Shown piece by piece: positions 29,180 through 37,258 of a stretch of DNA of 64,000 bases (position 1 is the first letter of the stretch; each line of letters opens with the position of its first letter). This DNA is from Sporolactobacillus shoreicorticis (GTDB lineage Bacteria; Bacillota; Bacilli; Bacillales; Sporolactobacillaceae): positions 62,001-126,000 of the forward strand of contig NZ_JAMXWM010000009.1 of assembly GCF_024125445.1 (NCBI RefSeq), in the 5' to 3' direction. The notes under the pieces were generated by a model. That model had not been told where the DNA came from and did no database searches. It saw only the letters and a list, made by a program, of their open reading frames with translations. The translations under genes were made by a program, and so were the position numbers.

Positions 29180-29260
29180 ATTTTATCCTTTCCAAGCCAC
29201 GATATGAAAAAAGATAAAATAGAATTATGATTAGCAAACTCTATCTTATCATTTTCACGC

Positions 29261-29509
29261 TTATTTTGCCTTAATTCTTGAATAACCATGTTGCTTCCAC
29301 CAGAGGAAATCTTCAAACATCACAAAGTTGATCCAAACCAACTTATGGGTAGGATTGATTACCCCACGTTTAAACTTTTTGTTGTCGCGCATTTCGGAAA
29401 GCCAGCGATTAAGGGTATAGACATTTAAACCCTCATAGCGTTTCAAAATTGCACTCTTATTTCCCCACTCTGCAAGACTATTTGCGACAGGCACATATTT
29501 TATTTTCAT
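29261..29509 (-). CDS. Putative excisionase (Xis-like DNA-binding protein)
   Basis: Small basic protein of about 82 residues directly upstream of the integrase. GLNVYTLNRWLSEMRDNKKF looks like a winged-helix recognition segment, and FEDFLWWKQHGY near the end is typical of Tn916/ICEBs1-type Xis proteins. ATG at 29509 has GAGGTG upstream; a longer frame begins at 29533 without one. Role in excision is inferred from position and size. Confidence 0.65.
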   Translation of the reverse strand: MKIKYVPVANSLAEWGNKSAILKRYEGLNVYTLNRWLSEMRDNKKFKRGVINPTHKLVWINFVMFEDFLWWKQHGYSRIKAK

Positions 29510-29577
29510 ATCGCACCTCAATCTGTCACTCATACCTGAATATGATATAATGACATTACAAAATTATTTTTAGAAGT

Positions 29578-29639
29578 CCTGATTGCCGTCAGGGCTCTTT
29601 GCTTTTTTCAGCTTCCAGACTGTTTCTGGAGGCTGTTTT
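29578..29639 (+). terminator. Two consecutive hairpins with T-rich tails
   Basis: First hairpin CCTGA-TTGCCG-TCAGG (29578-29593), followed by GGCTCTTTGCTTTTTT. Second CAGCTTCCAGA-CTGTT-TCTGGAGGCTG (29609-29635), followed by TTTT. Both read as plus-strand terminators although no plus-strand gene lies upstream. They separate the Rep remnant from the xis-int pair. An origin-type hairpin for the Rep protein is an alternative. Confidence 0.5.
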
Positions 29640-29665
29640 GAAATAGTTCCCCATCTTCTGAAATA

Positions 29666-30435
29666 TCAATACGATATACGATAGATGGAAATATCAGCTT
29701 CAAATCTATTATTATTTGGACTCCTTTCGCCAACAACAAATGATGGTTTGAAATCTGAAAAATAGTTATCAGACAGCTCATCATAATAAATTTCGGGTTG
29801 TTTCAATCCACGACTTAAAAAATATCTCGGTTGATGAAATGCGCTAGGCATTTCAATCAACTCCTTCGTGATATATTTGTGATATAGTTGGCGGATTTTT
29901 CTTTATGTTGAATTTTAGAAACGGTACTAAATCCATTCTGCCAATTTTCAGCATTGTAAATCTGAATGCCGTTTTTCTTGATAAGTCTTTTATTTTTTGG
30001 ATAACGAGCTTCTACAAGTGGCGGAGATAAACCACCAGTTACGCCGTGAAAGTGGATTCTACCTGAATTATGCAATTCTGGAATGAACAGAAAGTCAAAT
30101 TTTCCATACTTTTCACGCTGATATTTTAGCCATGCTCGCAATCGTTGTCTTGATATAGGTATAATTTTTTGCATTAACCTTGTTATCGTTAAGTGTCAGC
30201 GTCCAAAACAAATCAAAATCGTTGGCTTCGCAATAATAATTTATTTTACGTTTAATTCTATAAGCTTGCTCAAAAGCACGTTTTTTTTGCGCCTCCTCAT
30301 CATCTTTGGCATGAATATAGCCATTATTAATTTTTTCAGATGGTATTCGGATTTGAGTGTTCCGTATCTAATAACTTCTATATGATCACTAAATTTCACA
30401 ATTTTTGAATTGTATCCAACCAGTGCCCACCTCAA
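29666..30435 (-). pseudogene. Broken rolling-circle replication initiator (HUH Rep)
   Basis: Three open segments in different frames together read like one Rep protein. 30435-30241 begins NSKIVKFSDHIEVIRYG and then shifts frame. 30174-29857 holds GRIHFHGV, with the HUH metal-binding motif, and SANYI, which contains the nucleophile-type Tyr. 29860-29666 is the C-terminal tail (SAFHQPRYFLSRGL). At least two frameshifts separate them. Such Rep proteins start replication of integrative or plasmid-like elements. The gene is probably dead unless the frameshifts are sequence errors. Confidence 0.75.
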
Positions 30436-30862
30436 CTCTACTTAAATCAGCTTATCTTGCGTGTATGTCAAGTCATCCCTTCCTTTTATTTATGAACCGA
30501 TCACCCCATCGAACAGCTTTGGCTTAGCTCACGGGAATCTCACCCCTGCATGGTTCTCATCCAGCCGCACCCATTGCCTGCGACGTTTTGAACGCTCGGA
30601 CTATGGCTATGCGGGAGTATCATTATCCTGATAAAGAAGTCATGGCAGTCACCTTGCCAAAGGTGACTTGCGGGACGCTGATCAAAATCGCCTGATTCTT
30701 ACGCGCATCAGCCCGCCGGCTCGTTCCTTATCGAACGTATTCGATGATGCTATTGAGTTGTCAAAGAACATCGGCTTGTCAGCCTGTCAAAACATACTAG
30801 TGACAGTATGCTTTGACAGATTAGCGAACCTTCTTTTCTATCCACACACTCTCATGAAAAAG
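30436..30862. other. Intergenic region with direct/inverted CTGTCAAA motifs
   Basis: No convincing gene. An inverted repeat reads CTGTCAAAacataCTAGTGACAGTATGctTTGACAG at about 30784-30821, with CTGTCAAA at one end and TTTGACAG at the other. A GC-rich stretch (30545-30730) contrasts with the AT-rich surroundings. Possibly an origin-of-transfer or regulatory region of the mobile element, but this is unproven. Confidence 0.35.
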
Positions 30863-31093
30863 TCACTTGATTTCAAAGGATAAAATCTTCGTTATCAGCC
30901 GAGTTTCCAATCGGCCCTGTAAAGTCTCATCGACAACTAAACGCTTGTTTCCATAATCATCTTTCATCGGGCGGAGCGCCCGTTTGGCAATATACCCTTG
31001 ATAATGCTTAACCACATGGCTGATGGCTTCCGTATCCCCGTCGGTGGCCGCCGTAATCACATCGAAGGGGACCATTGGATGAGTATTTTTCAT
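30863..31093 (-). CDS. Tn916-type helix-turn-helix protein (Orf8-like)
   Basis: A 76-residue protein that starts MVPFDVITAATDGDTEAISHVVKHYQGYI-like, the signature of the short conjugative-transposon HTH family (Tn916 Orf8 and relatives). Its ATG overlaps the stop of the upstream sigma-like gene by 4 nt. In Tn916 the equivalent pair controls transcription of the transfer genes. Confidence 0.82.
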   Translation of the reverse strand: MKNTHPMVPFDVITAATDGDTEAISHVVKHYQGYIAKRALRPMKDDYGNKRLVVDETLQGRLETRLITKILSFEIK

Positions 31094-31512
31094 TTGGCAT
31101 GCTCCTCCATAAATTGTTTAATCAAGGCGAGTCCGGTGGTTCGGTGGCGATAGACGGTTGAGCGATTCATGTTGAGTAATTGGGCAATTTCTGAGTCGGT
31201 CATCTCCATAAAATAGTGGAGCAGAATAATCTCACGTTTTTTGTCAGGCAGCTTCCGTAGCGCTTCGCCGAGCAAATCATTTTCGACAGTCACGGATAAC
31301 CCGTTCAACGCAAAAATGTGTAAATCAGCGGGATGGCGGTCGATTGTTGAAAATTGATTGGCAATATAGTCACCAATGCTGGAAAAAGATGTCTCCTTTT
31401 GGATCAGGCGTTTGAGGTATTTCAAATAGTCTTTACGCTCATCTTCCATGGCACGCTTGCAGATATAGTCAAATTGATTCTCGATCGTTTGTCGAAAAGC
31501 AGACGGCTTCAT
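31090..31512 (-). CDS. Sigma-70-like factor of conjugative transposon (Tn916 Orf7-like)
   Basis: Protein of about 140 residues with a sigma region-4 helix-turn-helix: LRKLPDKKREIILLHYFMEM followed by DSEIAQLLNMNRSTVYRHR. I use ATG at 31512 (MKPSAFRQTIENQF), preceded by AAAGGGGGTGAG. The longer frame to 31647 has no start support. Paired with an Orf8-like gene, it marks the neighbourhood as a Tn916/ICE-derived remnant, although the transfer genes are missing here. Confidence 0.82.
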   Translation of the reverse strand: MKPSAFRQTIENQFDYICKRAMEDERKDYLKYLKRLIQKETSFSSIGDYIANQFSTIDRHPADLHIFALNGLSVTVENDLLGEALRKLPDKKREIILLHYFMEMTDSEIAQLLNMNRSTVYRHRTTGLALIKQFMEEHAK

Positions 31513-31635
31513 CCATCTCACCCCCTTTCTATCGTGAGAGAGCGGGGAGTAGTAGCTCCTTCCCCCCTTTCGTACTAAGTCCCGACACGAAAAGGCCTTT
31601 AGTTGCATGGCTGATAAAAAAACTTCTGAATAACC

Positions 31636-31675
31636 TAAAAAACGCACAAACAGACGGTCGAATCTGTTTGTGCGC
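31636..31675 (-). terminator. Rho-independent terminator
   Basis: A perfect 12-bp stem, CGCACAAACAGA (31643-31654) with TCTGTTTGTGCG (31663-31674), has an 8-nt loop and is followed on the minus strand by TTTTTTA. It would insulate the sigma/HTH pair from upstream minus-strand transcription. Confidence 0.75.
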
Positions 31676-32469
31676 TTTGTTTACTGCTATATGTAATGTA
31701 AAAGGCTATTTTTATGGTCAATCTATCTATTGAAAAAACGGTGGTTTGTAAGCAACCCATTGGCTATTGCATAGGGGTTATTTTCTTAGATGTAGCTAAA
31801 ATCAGTACCCGATACATTTTAAATCTGTCGGCGGTAGGGCTTCTGCATAGAATTCATTATTTTTAGGAACCATTTCTAATACTAACCGTTTTATTTTAGC
31901 CCTGTACCCATGTTTTTTGTTCGTGTTTATATACTGTTTAACGGCATATTCAGAAGAAGCTCCAATCTGTTAGCTTTTATAGAAATGACATATCTGAAAT
32001 AATTCATGAACAAAGAGAAATGCTAATTTATAAAGAGGACGAAAAAAAAACAATTTTTCTACGGAATAGCATCACGTACTCATTATGATAATTGGATCAA
32101 AAATGTTACTGTTCATGTTGTGTATAAGAGATTTTCTTTGCTGTGTGAGAAGGCATTTATACTACAAGGTGTCCTGAACTAGAAACAGTGAGGATGATTC
32201 TGTTACTTTGAAAAATAAGGAGATGCTGCTTCATTTTCAATTTATACTCACTAAAATTAAAGGGAAATACGCAAAAATGAAAACCCTTTCTTAATTAGAA
32301 GTATAAAGGATTTATCATCAATTTGAAAGGAAAACGAATTTGGCGATAACTTTGGGAAACGTTAATAAATAATCAAATCTATTAGATTCAGCAAGCGGCT
32401 TACTGAGGTCGATAATGGTTGTGCAAAAAGCAAAGCCATTAAATTTATTACAATGGTTGAAAACAGAGA
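31676..32469. other. About 800 bp without a recognisable gene
   Basis: AT-rich sequence with no open frame above about 40 codons that has a ribosome binding site. I see no tRNA, CRISPR or clear repeat. It probably represents decayed mobile-element DNA between the Tn916-like remnant and the small-protein module. Confidence 0.4.
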
Positions 32470-32676
32470 TCAATAAAGTGTCAGGCCTAAATCAGTCATT
32501 AATTGTATTGCTTCATTGATGACTTCTTTGCGCATATTTTGTTCGTTCGTTTCATTTATCGCTGTCTGAAGAATGTTCAGTAAACCCAATTTGGTTTGCG
32601 TCAAATCAATATTATGCATCAAGTCTTTTGCATTATGCCATTCATTGCCAAATTTAAAGGAATGAGGGTTCATCAT
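32470..32676 (-). CDS. Small protein of duplicated two-gene module, copy A (68 aa)
   Basis: Function unknown. This 68-residue protein is clearly homologous to the one at 42190-42396 (shared HNAKDL/HDTKDL, KLGLL and AINETNEQN stretches; same length and same LTLY/ITLY ending). GAGGAGG lies just upstream, inside the end of the preceding gene, whose stop overlaps this start. It is divergent from an XRE regulator. No membrane segment or known motif is seen. Confidence 0.72.
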   Translation of the reverse strand: MMNPHSFKFGNEWHNAKDLMHNIDLTQTKLGLLNILQTAINETNEQNMRKEVINEAIQLMTDLGLTLY

Positions 32677-32768
32677 TTTTCCTCCTCAAGATGTTTTTTG
32701 ATGGCATCATAGCTGTCATCGGCCAGCGAGGTAGCTAAGATTTTTACCATCCGCAGCTGCATGGTCAG
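32673..32768 (-). pseudogene. Truncated partner gene of the small-protein module, copy A
   Basis: The last 31 codons of a gene equivalent to the 66-residue gene at 41993-42193: LADDSYDAIKKHLEEEK here against LTDDSYDAIKKHLEEEK there. Upstream of about 32768 the reading frame is lost and AT-rich intergenic DNA follows. The N-terminal half is missing, so copy A keeps only the second gene intact. Confidence 0.75.
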
Positions 32769-32923
32769 CGTATTAATTCACATTGGTCTGTTTTTTAAAT
32801 TATTCTATAGATTATCTATAAAACCATTATAATATTCTATATAGTATTTTGTCAATATATAATTAATCTATCGCCTATTCATTTTCACAGTTATTGGATA
32901 TAATAAAAAAATGGGGTGATACT

Positions 32924-33223
32924 TTGGACTACGGGAAAAGACTGAGAGACATCAGAAAAGCAAAGGGGCTATCAGCTAAGCAAATTGCCGATGAGATGGG
33001 CATTAAGCCACCCTATATTTCCGATCTTGAGCTCGGGAAAAAAGGAATGACGATCAATACACTCGAAAGAATATGCGGAGTATTAGATGTTTCCCTTGTT
33101 GATTTCTTTCAGACGGACAAAAAGCCGACTGATTTTGATATTTTAGAAGCCATGGATGGACTTTCAGAGAAAAAGAAGCAGCAACTTGTCCAATTCCTCA
33201 ACGGTTTGACGGATAAAGAGTAA
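32924..33223 (+). CDS. XRE-family transcriptional regulator (SinR-like)
   Basis: A 99-residue regulator with an N-terminal helix-turn-helix (GLSAKQIADEMGIKPPYISDL) and a C-terminal dimerisation-type helix (LSEKKKQQLVQFLNGL). I choose TTG at 32924 because GGGGTGAT sits right before it; the ATG at 32894 lacks a site. It diverges from small-protein module copy A and precedes a nuclease-like gene, so it may control either. A fragment of a close paralogue lies at 45837-45975. Confidence 0.85.
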   Translation: MDYGKRLRDIRKAKGLSAKQIADEMGIKPPYISDLELGKKGMTINTLERICGVLDVSLVDFFQTDKKPTDFDILEAMDGLSEKKKQQLVQFLNGLTDKE

Positions 33224-33317
33224 TACCCGGCGCTACATAGTTTTGCGAACCGTTTGCCAGTTTCATTTATTCTTGGCTGTGCCAAAGCAAGCAAGTAATG
33301 TGAAACGAGGTATTATC

Positions 33318-34442
33318 ATGGCACAAAAAACATGGGCATATATAAAAATAAATAATGAGTGGAAACACATTACAATTTATGAAGCTCTTCATAGAAGAAA
33401 AGAAACGCGAAGTAAAATCTTTGATCGTTTTTTCGAAACAAAACATGAAAAAGAGTATCTAGAACTGACGCCCGTGAGAACTTCATCTGACGGTAAAGTG
33501 GATCATTTTAGATACAAAAATAAAGAGCATCCAAAAATTGATCAAAATAGGAATAATATGACCTATACCCATGCAGCTTACGAAATGGCTTTAGTCAGTG
33601 GCAAATGTAGAAAACTATTGTTATTCGAGAAATTTCCAAATATGCCAACAAAAAAAGTAACCGTTTACGTTCAATCAGCAGAGCCAGAGGTTTATTATGT
33701 AGCGCCTACTTCAGGTGAATCCTATCGGATCGATGTCTTATTAAATTTGGATCATACTTTCCCCTACTCTTATTTTTATAAATGGAATGGTAAACTGGCA
33801 ATTGAAATTTGGGTAAATCATAAGATTACAGACGACAAAAGAAATAACTTTAATGATAGTAACCTACCGATATTTCAGGCTAGAATCAAAGAAAACATGA
33901 TGTTAAATGAAAACAAAATAGCTACAGCTTTTCAAACAAGCGAAATTTATGGAATTCAATTATTTACACAAGAAATCGAAAACTTAGTGCATAGAATTAA
34001 TAAGGAAAACGGTTTTATTTTGGGAGCATTTTTTGATCAAGAAGTACGACCTAACTTTGAAAATGAAGGAAGGTATAACATAATGTCCGATTATGAAAAT
34101 GAATTATTTAATTATAAAAAACGCCTTCAAAAGCAAAGAGAACAAATTGACTCTATTAATCAGGTTATTCAAAAACGGATCAATGGCTATAATAATCAAA
34201 CCAATAAATTACATGAAGTTACTAATGAAATTGCTAATAACCAAAATCAACTTCAAAATATAAAGGCTGAGATAAATCATAAACTGGCCGTCTTAAATAG
34301 CCAGCAACTGAATCCAGATGATTACACTAAATTACAGTTAGAAATCAATAAAAAAAATAAAGAGCTTCTTAATTTAAACCATAAAATGGAGAAAATGAAA
34401 AATAGAAATCTTCTTGAAAGGATATTGAATAAAGATTTATAA
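33318..34442 (+). CDS. CoiA-like putative nuclease with coiled-coil tail
   Basis: Protein of 374 residues of uncertain family. Residues about 136-165 read YRIDVLLNLD then WNGKLAIEIWVNHKI, which has the D ... E-x-hydrophobic spacing of the restriction-endonuclease-like fold (D139, E163) and resembles CoiA-type proteins. Residues 275-370 form a long Lys/Glu/Asn/Gln-rich coiled coil. Start ATG at 33318 has ACGAGG upstream. The gene is AT-rich, follows an XRE regulator by 94 nt and sits in accessory DNA, so a defence or DNA-uptake role is possible but unproven. Confidence 0.55.
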   Translation: MAQKTWAYIKINNEWKHITIYEALHRRKETRSKIFDRFFETKHEKEYLELTPVRTSSDGKVDHFRYKNKEHPKIDQNRNNMTYTHAAYEMALVSGKCRKLLLFEKFPNMPTKKVTVYVQSAEPEVYYVAPTSGESYRIDVLLNLDHTFPYSYFYKWNGKLAIEIWVNHKITDDKRNNFNDSNLPIFQARIKENMMLNENKIATAFQTSEIYGIQLFTQEIENLVHRINKENGFILGAFFDQEVRPNFENEGRYNIMSDYENELFNYKKRLQKQREQIDSINQVIQKRINGYNNQTNKLHEVTNEIANNQNQLQNIKAEINHKLAVLNSQQLNPDDYTKLQLEINKKNKELLNLNHKMEKMKNRNLLERILNKDL

Positions 34443-34648
34443 TAAATTGAGAGTTACTGTTTTTCAAGACTTCACGAGGATGAACAATTGAAGAAATTCA
34501 AGTCGATATGGCGTATATTTATTGTTGTCGGTTGATTTTTGTATCTAGTGTAACGATGATAAAATACTCACGATCCTAAACCGTAAACCACTTTGTATTT
34601 TCAGTGCAGGGTGGTTTAGAGGAAATGCATAACTGCATATATTCTATT

Positions 34649-35637
34649 TTATTGTGTTGCCTCTAATTCATGATATGTCCGAATCAAGACATCAATAGCA
34701 CGCTCATCATAAAACTCAGTTTTTAAGCCGGACTTATTTTTAGGGTCAAGGTATCGGACTTGGCATAACGCCTTGTCTGCTTTGATTATCTTCATTGCTC
34801 GGTTGAACACATTCCCAAACTTTATACTTGCTTCTTTTTCTTTTACTTCTATACGCAAATCTGCATATCTTAATGGCGGGATGTCTGGTTCGATACGGAC
34901 CACAGGCGCGTGTGGATCGTCTGTAACGCGGGCTCCTCTCCGTAATTCAACGGCACCCGTTGAATTACTCAATGCAGCAATTATATCCGCATTCTTAACA
35001 TTTCTAACTTTATCTGTGACAAGGTTAAAACCGACGACAATGCTATCTTGTACACCATCATCATTCAACTTGTGGACAGATTGAATGACATCATTAATAA
35101 AATCATTGTGTGCATTACTGTAGTTTTGCTTCAAATAATCCACGGGATCAAATGGCAGTTTCAAGCCAATCGGAAGAATAATCAAGTTATCGTCTCGAGT
35201 AATATCTTTTTTGAAATACTTTTTTAAAAACGCATTATAATTCAATACAGCTTTGCTGATCAGCATGAATATTGCCGGGTCAAGTTTGCTTTTAATAAAA
35301 TGAACATTTGAACAACGATACTCATTTAGAAGGACGAGATTATCAAATATCACCGTGAATACTTTATTTTTTTTGTAGTGTTTATATGATCTCTTACCAA
35401 GATTAATGCTTTTGAAAAAGAAATAGTATGTTTTTTATCCCTTTCATATATTCTCTTTATTCCTATGTATTTGTACACATACGCTTTAAGGGCAAGTTCC
35501 CATGCATTTATAATTAAAAGAACAGAAGTTGGATACCTGTAATCAATATGAGGTTTATTGTGGATCTCAATACCAGCAAACAGGGTAGCTTGAGATGAGT
35601 CAAGCAATAATTTTGTTACAGATTTCCCACGTGGCAT
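34649..35637 (-). pseudogene. DUF3644-family gene split at an A8 tract
   Basis: Two frames, 35637-35350 and 35353-34649, join into one protein of about 330 residues. The first begins MPRGKSVTKLLLDSSQATLF, with INAWELALKAYVYKYIG, typical of DUF3644. The second continues with DNLVLLNEYRCSNVHF and FDPVDYLKQNYSN. The shift falls in eight consecutive A residues on the coding strand (35374-35367). The start has AAGGAGGTG. DUF3644 proteins occur in accessory regions. The tract may be phase-variable, decayed, or a sequencing slip. Confidence 0.75.
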
Positions 35638-36158
35638 ATGTGCACCTCCTTAAACACGTCCGTTTTCTCTTCTTCTAATTGTTATGACAGGCTGGTTCGC
35701 AGCAGATAAACGTTAAGTGCACCTCACTAAATTGGGAATTACACACCTATTATGAGATTTTCTATGCATACTTACAATCTTACCACCATTACTGATATCT
35801 TCTTGGCATTATTTCACAATACTTTGTGGTTCCGGGATATCCTACTCACTAAGAACTATTTCAGTCATACCACTCAGCATCGGAAAGTAATAGAATGTTT
35901 CCTCGCTGCAAATTGCATTAAACATCTCAAGGTGAAAATCCCTGAGTATTGGTACATATTTTCTATTCATGCACATTGTTAATTGTCCAAATTTCACCGT
36001 CTTCAGGTTTCAAAATACTGACAATATTACCAGTGCCTACTTTACGCAGCATAATAATTGAATATGTCGAGTTAAAATACTCAATTTGTTCATCCATTCT
36101 GTCACAAGTGAGCATTATCTGGTATTCATCCATAAAAATTGAGAGCTGATATATTTTG
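35638..36158. other. About 520 bp without a supported gene
   Basis: Overlapping short open frames on both strands (for example 35963-36211 minus and 35949-36149 plus) lack ribosome binding sites and recognisable domains. The stretch separates the DUF3644 gene from the xyloside regulator. Confidence 0.4.
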
Positions 36159-37049
36159 TCAGCTATAAAACAGATCCATCCGTATGTTCTGGTCGTAATT
36201 ACCAAATCCACTTCCGAAAATTGTTAGACCACCTTGATGTTTCGCGTCGTTCTTCACCTCAAACCTAATGACATAAGTATCATTATGCGTATTTAGATCG
36301 CTAAGTGTCACGGGTGAAAAATATTGACCATCAAGTAATGTTTCTGCTTCAGTAATCCTAATTGTCTTTAACAAACCATATTGATTGAAATTATCTTGCA
36401 CCCAATCGGGAGTATATTTACCACGAACATCGCCAAAATCACCTGGTGCGATCCATGTTCCAATATCTATTCCATTGATTGAAAATGTAATATCAGACGG
36501 CCAGTTATTATTTGCATATGGGAATTCTGATCCAAGTTCAACGGATAACACCAACATTTCCAATTTTTGATCAGCTTTCAGCAAATTAGGTGCCTGGTAT
36601 TCCAGAAATCCCTTCGCAAGCCAGACTATTCCTGCATTGATTCTTTGCGAGTCCATAAAATAGGCGGGTGTATCAATTTGTCCAATATAACCTGTCGAGC
36701 CTGCTAAACCACAAGATGGTGCGGCACTGAACGCAGTATACTGTCCAACCGGTAATTCAATTTCATATCTTGAGAATTCTTTAAACAAGCGACGTGGCAA
36801 ATGAATATTTATATTCTCTACTTTCAGAAAGGAAACTTTGTTATGTCCTTCTCTGCGGGAACCAATTATACCCGCATCTTCAAGCTTTTTTAAATGCATT
36901 AAAACGATCGGTCCACTTAAATTCAATTTTTGTTTCAGTTGTGTCACACTCATATCTTTCGTTGATAATTCCTGAATAATTTTTACACGTACAGAACTGG
37001 CTAGTGCTTTAAACACGGATAGTGAATCATTGGTTATCTCCAATTCCAT
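36159..37049 (-). CDS. ArsR-type transcriptional regulator of the xylosidase unit
   Basis: Protein of 296 residues with an N-terminal winged helix (LASSVRVKIIQELSTKDMSV, then LNLSGPIVLMHLKKLEDAG) and a large beta-rich C-terminal domain with Gly/Asn-rich strands that could sense a sugar. Start ATG follows AGAAAGGAAA. It is divergent from the GH43 xylosidase gene, the usual arrangement for a local regulator. The C-terminal domain has no confident assignment by eye. Confidence 0.8.
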   Translation of the reverse strand: MELEITNDSLSVFKALASSVRVKIIQELSTKDMSVTQLKQKLNLSGPIVLMHLKKLEDAGIIGSRREGHNKVSFLKVENINIHLPRRLFKEFSRYEIELPVGQYTAFSAAPSCGLAGSTGYIGQIDTPAYFMDSQRINAGIVWLAKGFLEYQAPNLLKADQKLEMLVLSVELGSEFPYANNNWPSDITFSINGIDIGTWIAPGDFGDVRGKYTPDWVQDNFNQYGLLKTIRITEAETLLDGQYFSPVTLSDLNTHNDTYVIRFEVKNDAKHQGGLTIFGSGFGNYDQNIRMDLFYS

Positions 37050-37190
37050 TGACTTCTAATTTCCTTTCTATATTATATTTGAATAATGTTTTTAGTAATT
37101 TAAATTTTTTAATTAACTAATTGTTTCTTTAAAAATAACATATATACTATTTTAATGCAATATATTTTTTATAAAATAGTAAAAATAATA

Positions 37191-37219
37191 TTGAAAACGA
37201 TTACAGTTGTTGATAAACT
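37191..37219 (+). promoter_or_regulatory. cre (CcpA) site overlapping a sigma-A promoter
   Basis: TGAAAACGATTACA at 37192-37205 matches the catabolite-responsive element consensus TGWAANCGNTNWCA at every position. TTGAAA (37191-37196), 17 nt, TAAACT (37214-37219) makes a plausible promoter. The cre covers the -35 box, so CcpA binding would repress xylosidase transcription when glucose is present. Confidence 0.75.
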
Positions 37220-37258
37220 ATATGTGTGCACAAAATGTTTTCATGAAAGGGCGATAAT

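Noticed and set aside
30668-30883. 71-codon plus-strand frame in the mobile-element gap
   Set aside because: No ribosome binding site and it runs into the end of the Orf8-like gene on the other strand.
34574-34619. Inverted repeat TAAACCAC ... GTGGTTTA between convergent genes as a terminator
   Set aside because: The loop is long and no T run follows on either strand, so support is too weak.
35963-36211. 82-codon minus-strand frame after the ArsR-type regulator
   Set aside because: No ribosome binding site, overlaps the regulator's end in another frame, and no recognisable domain.
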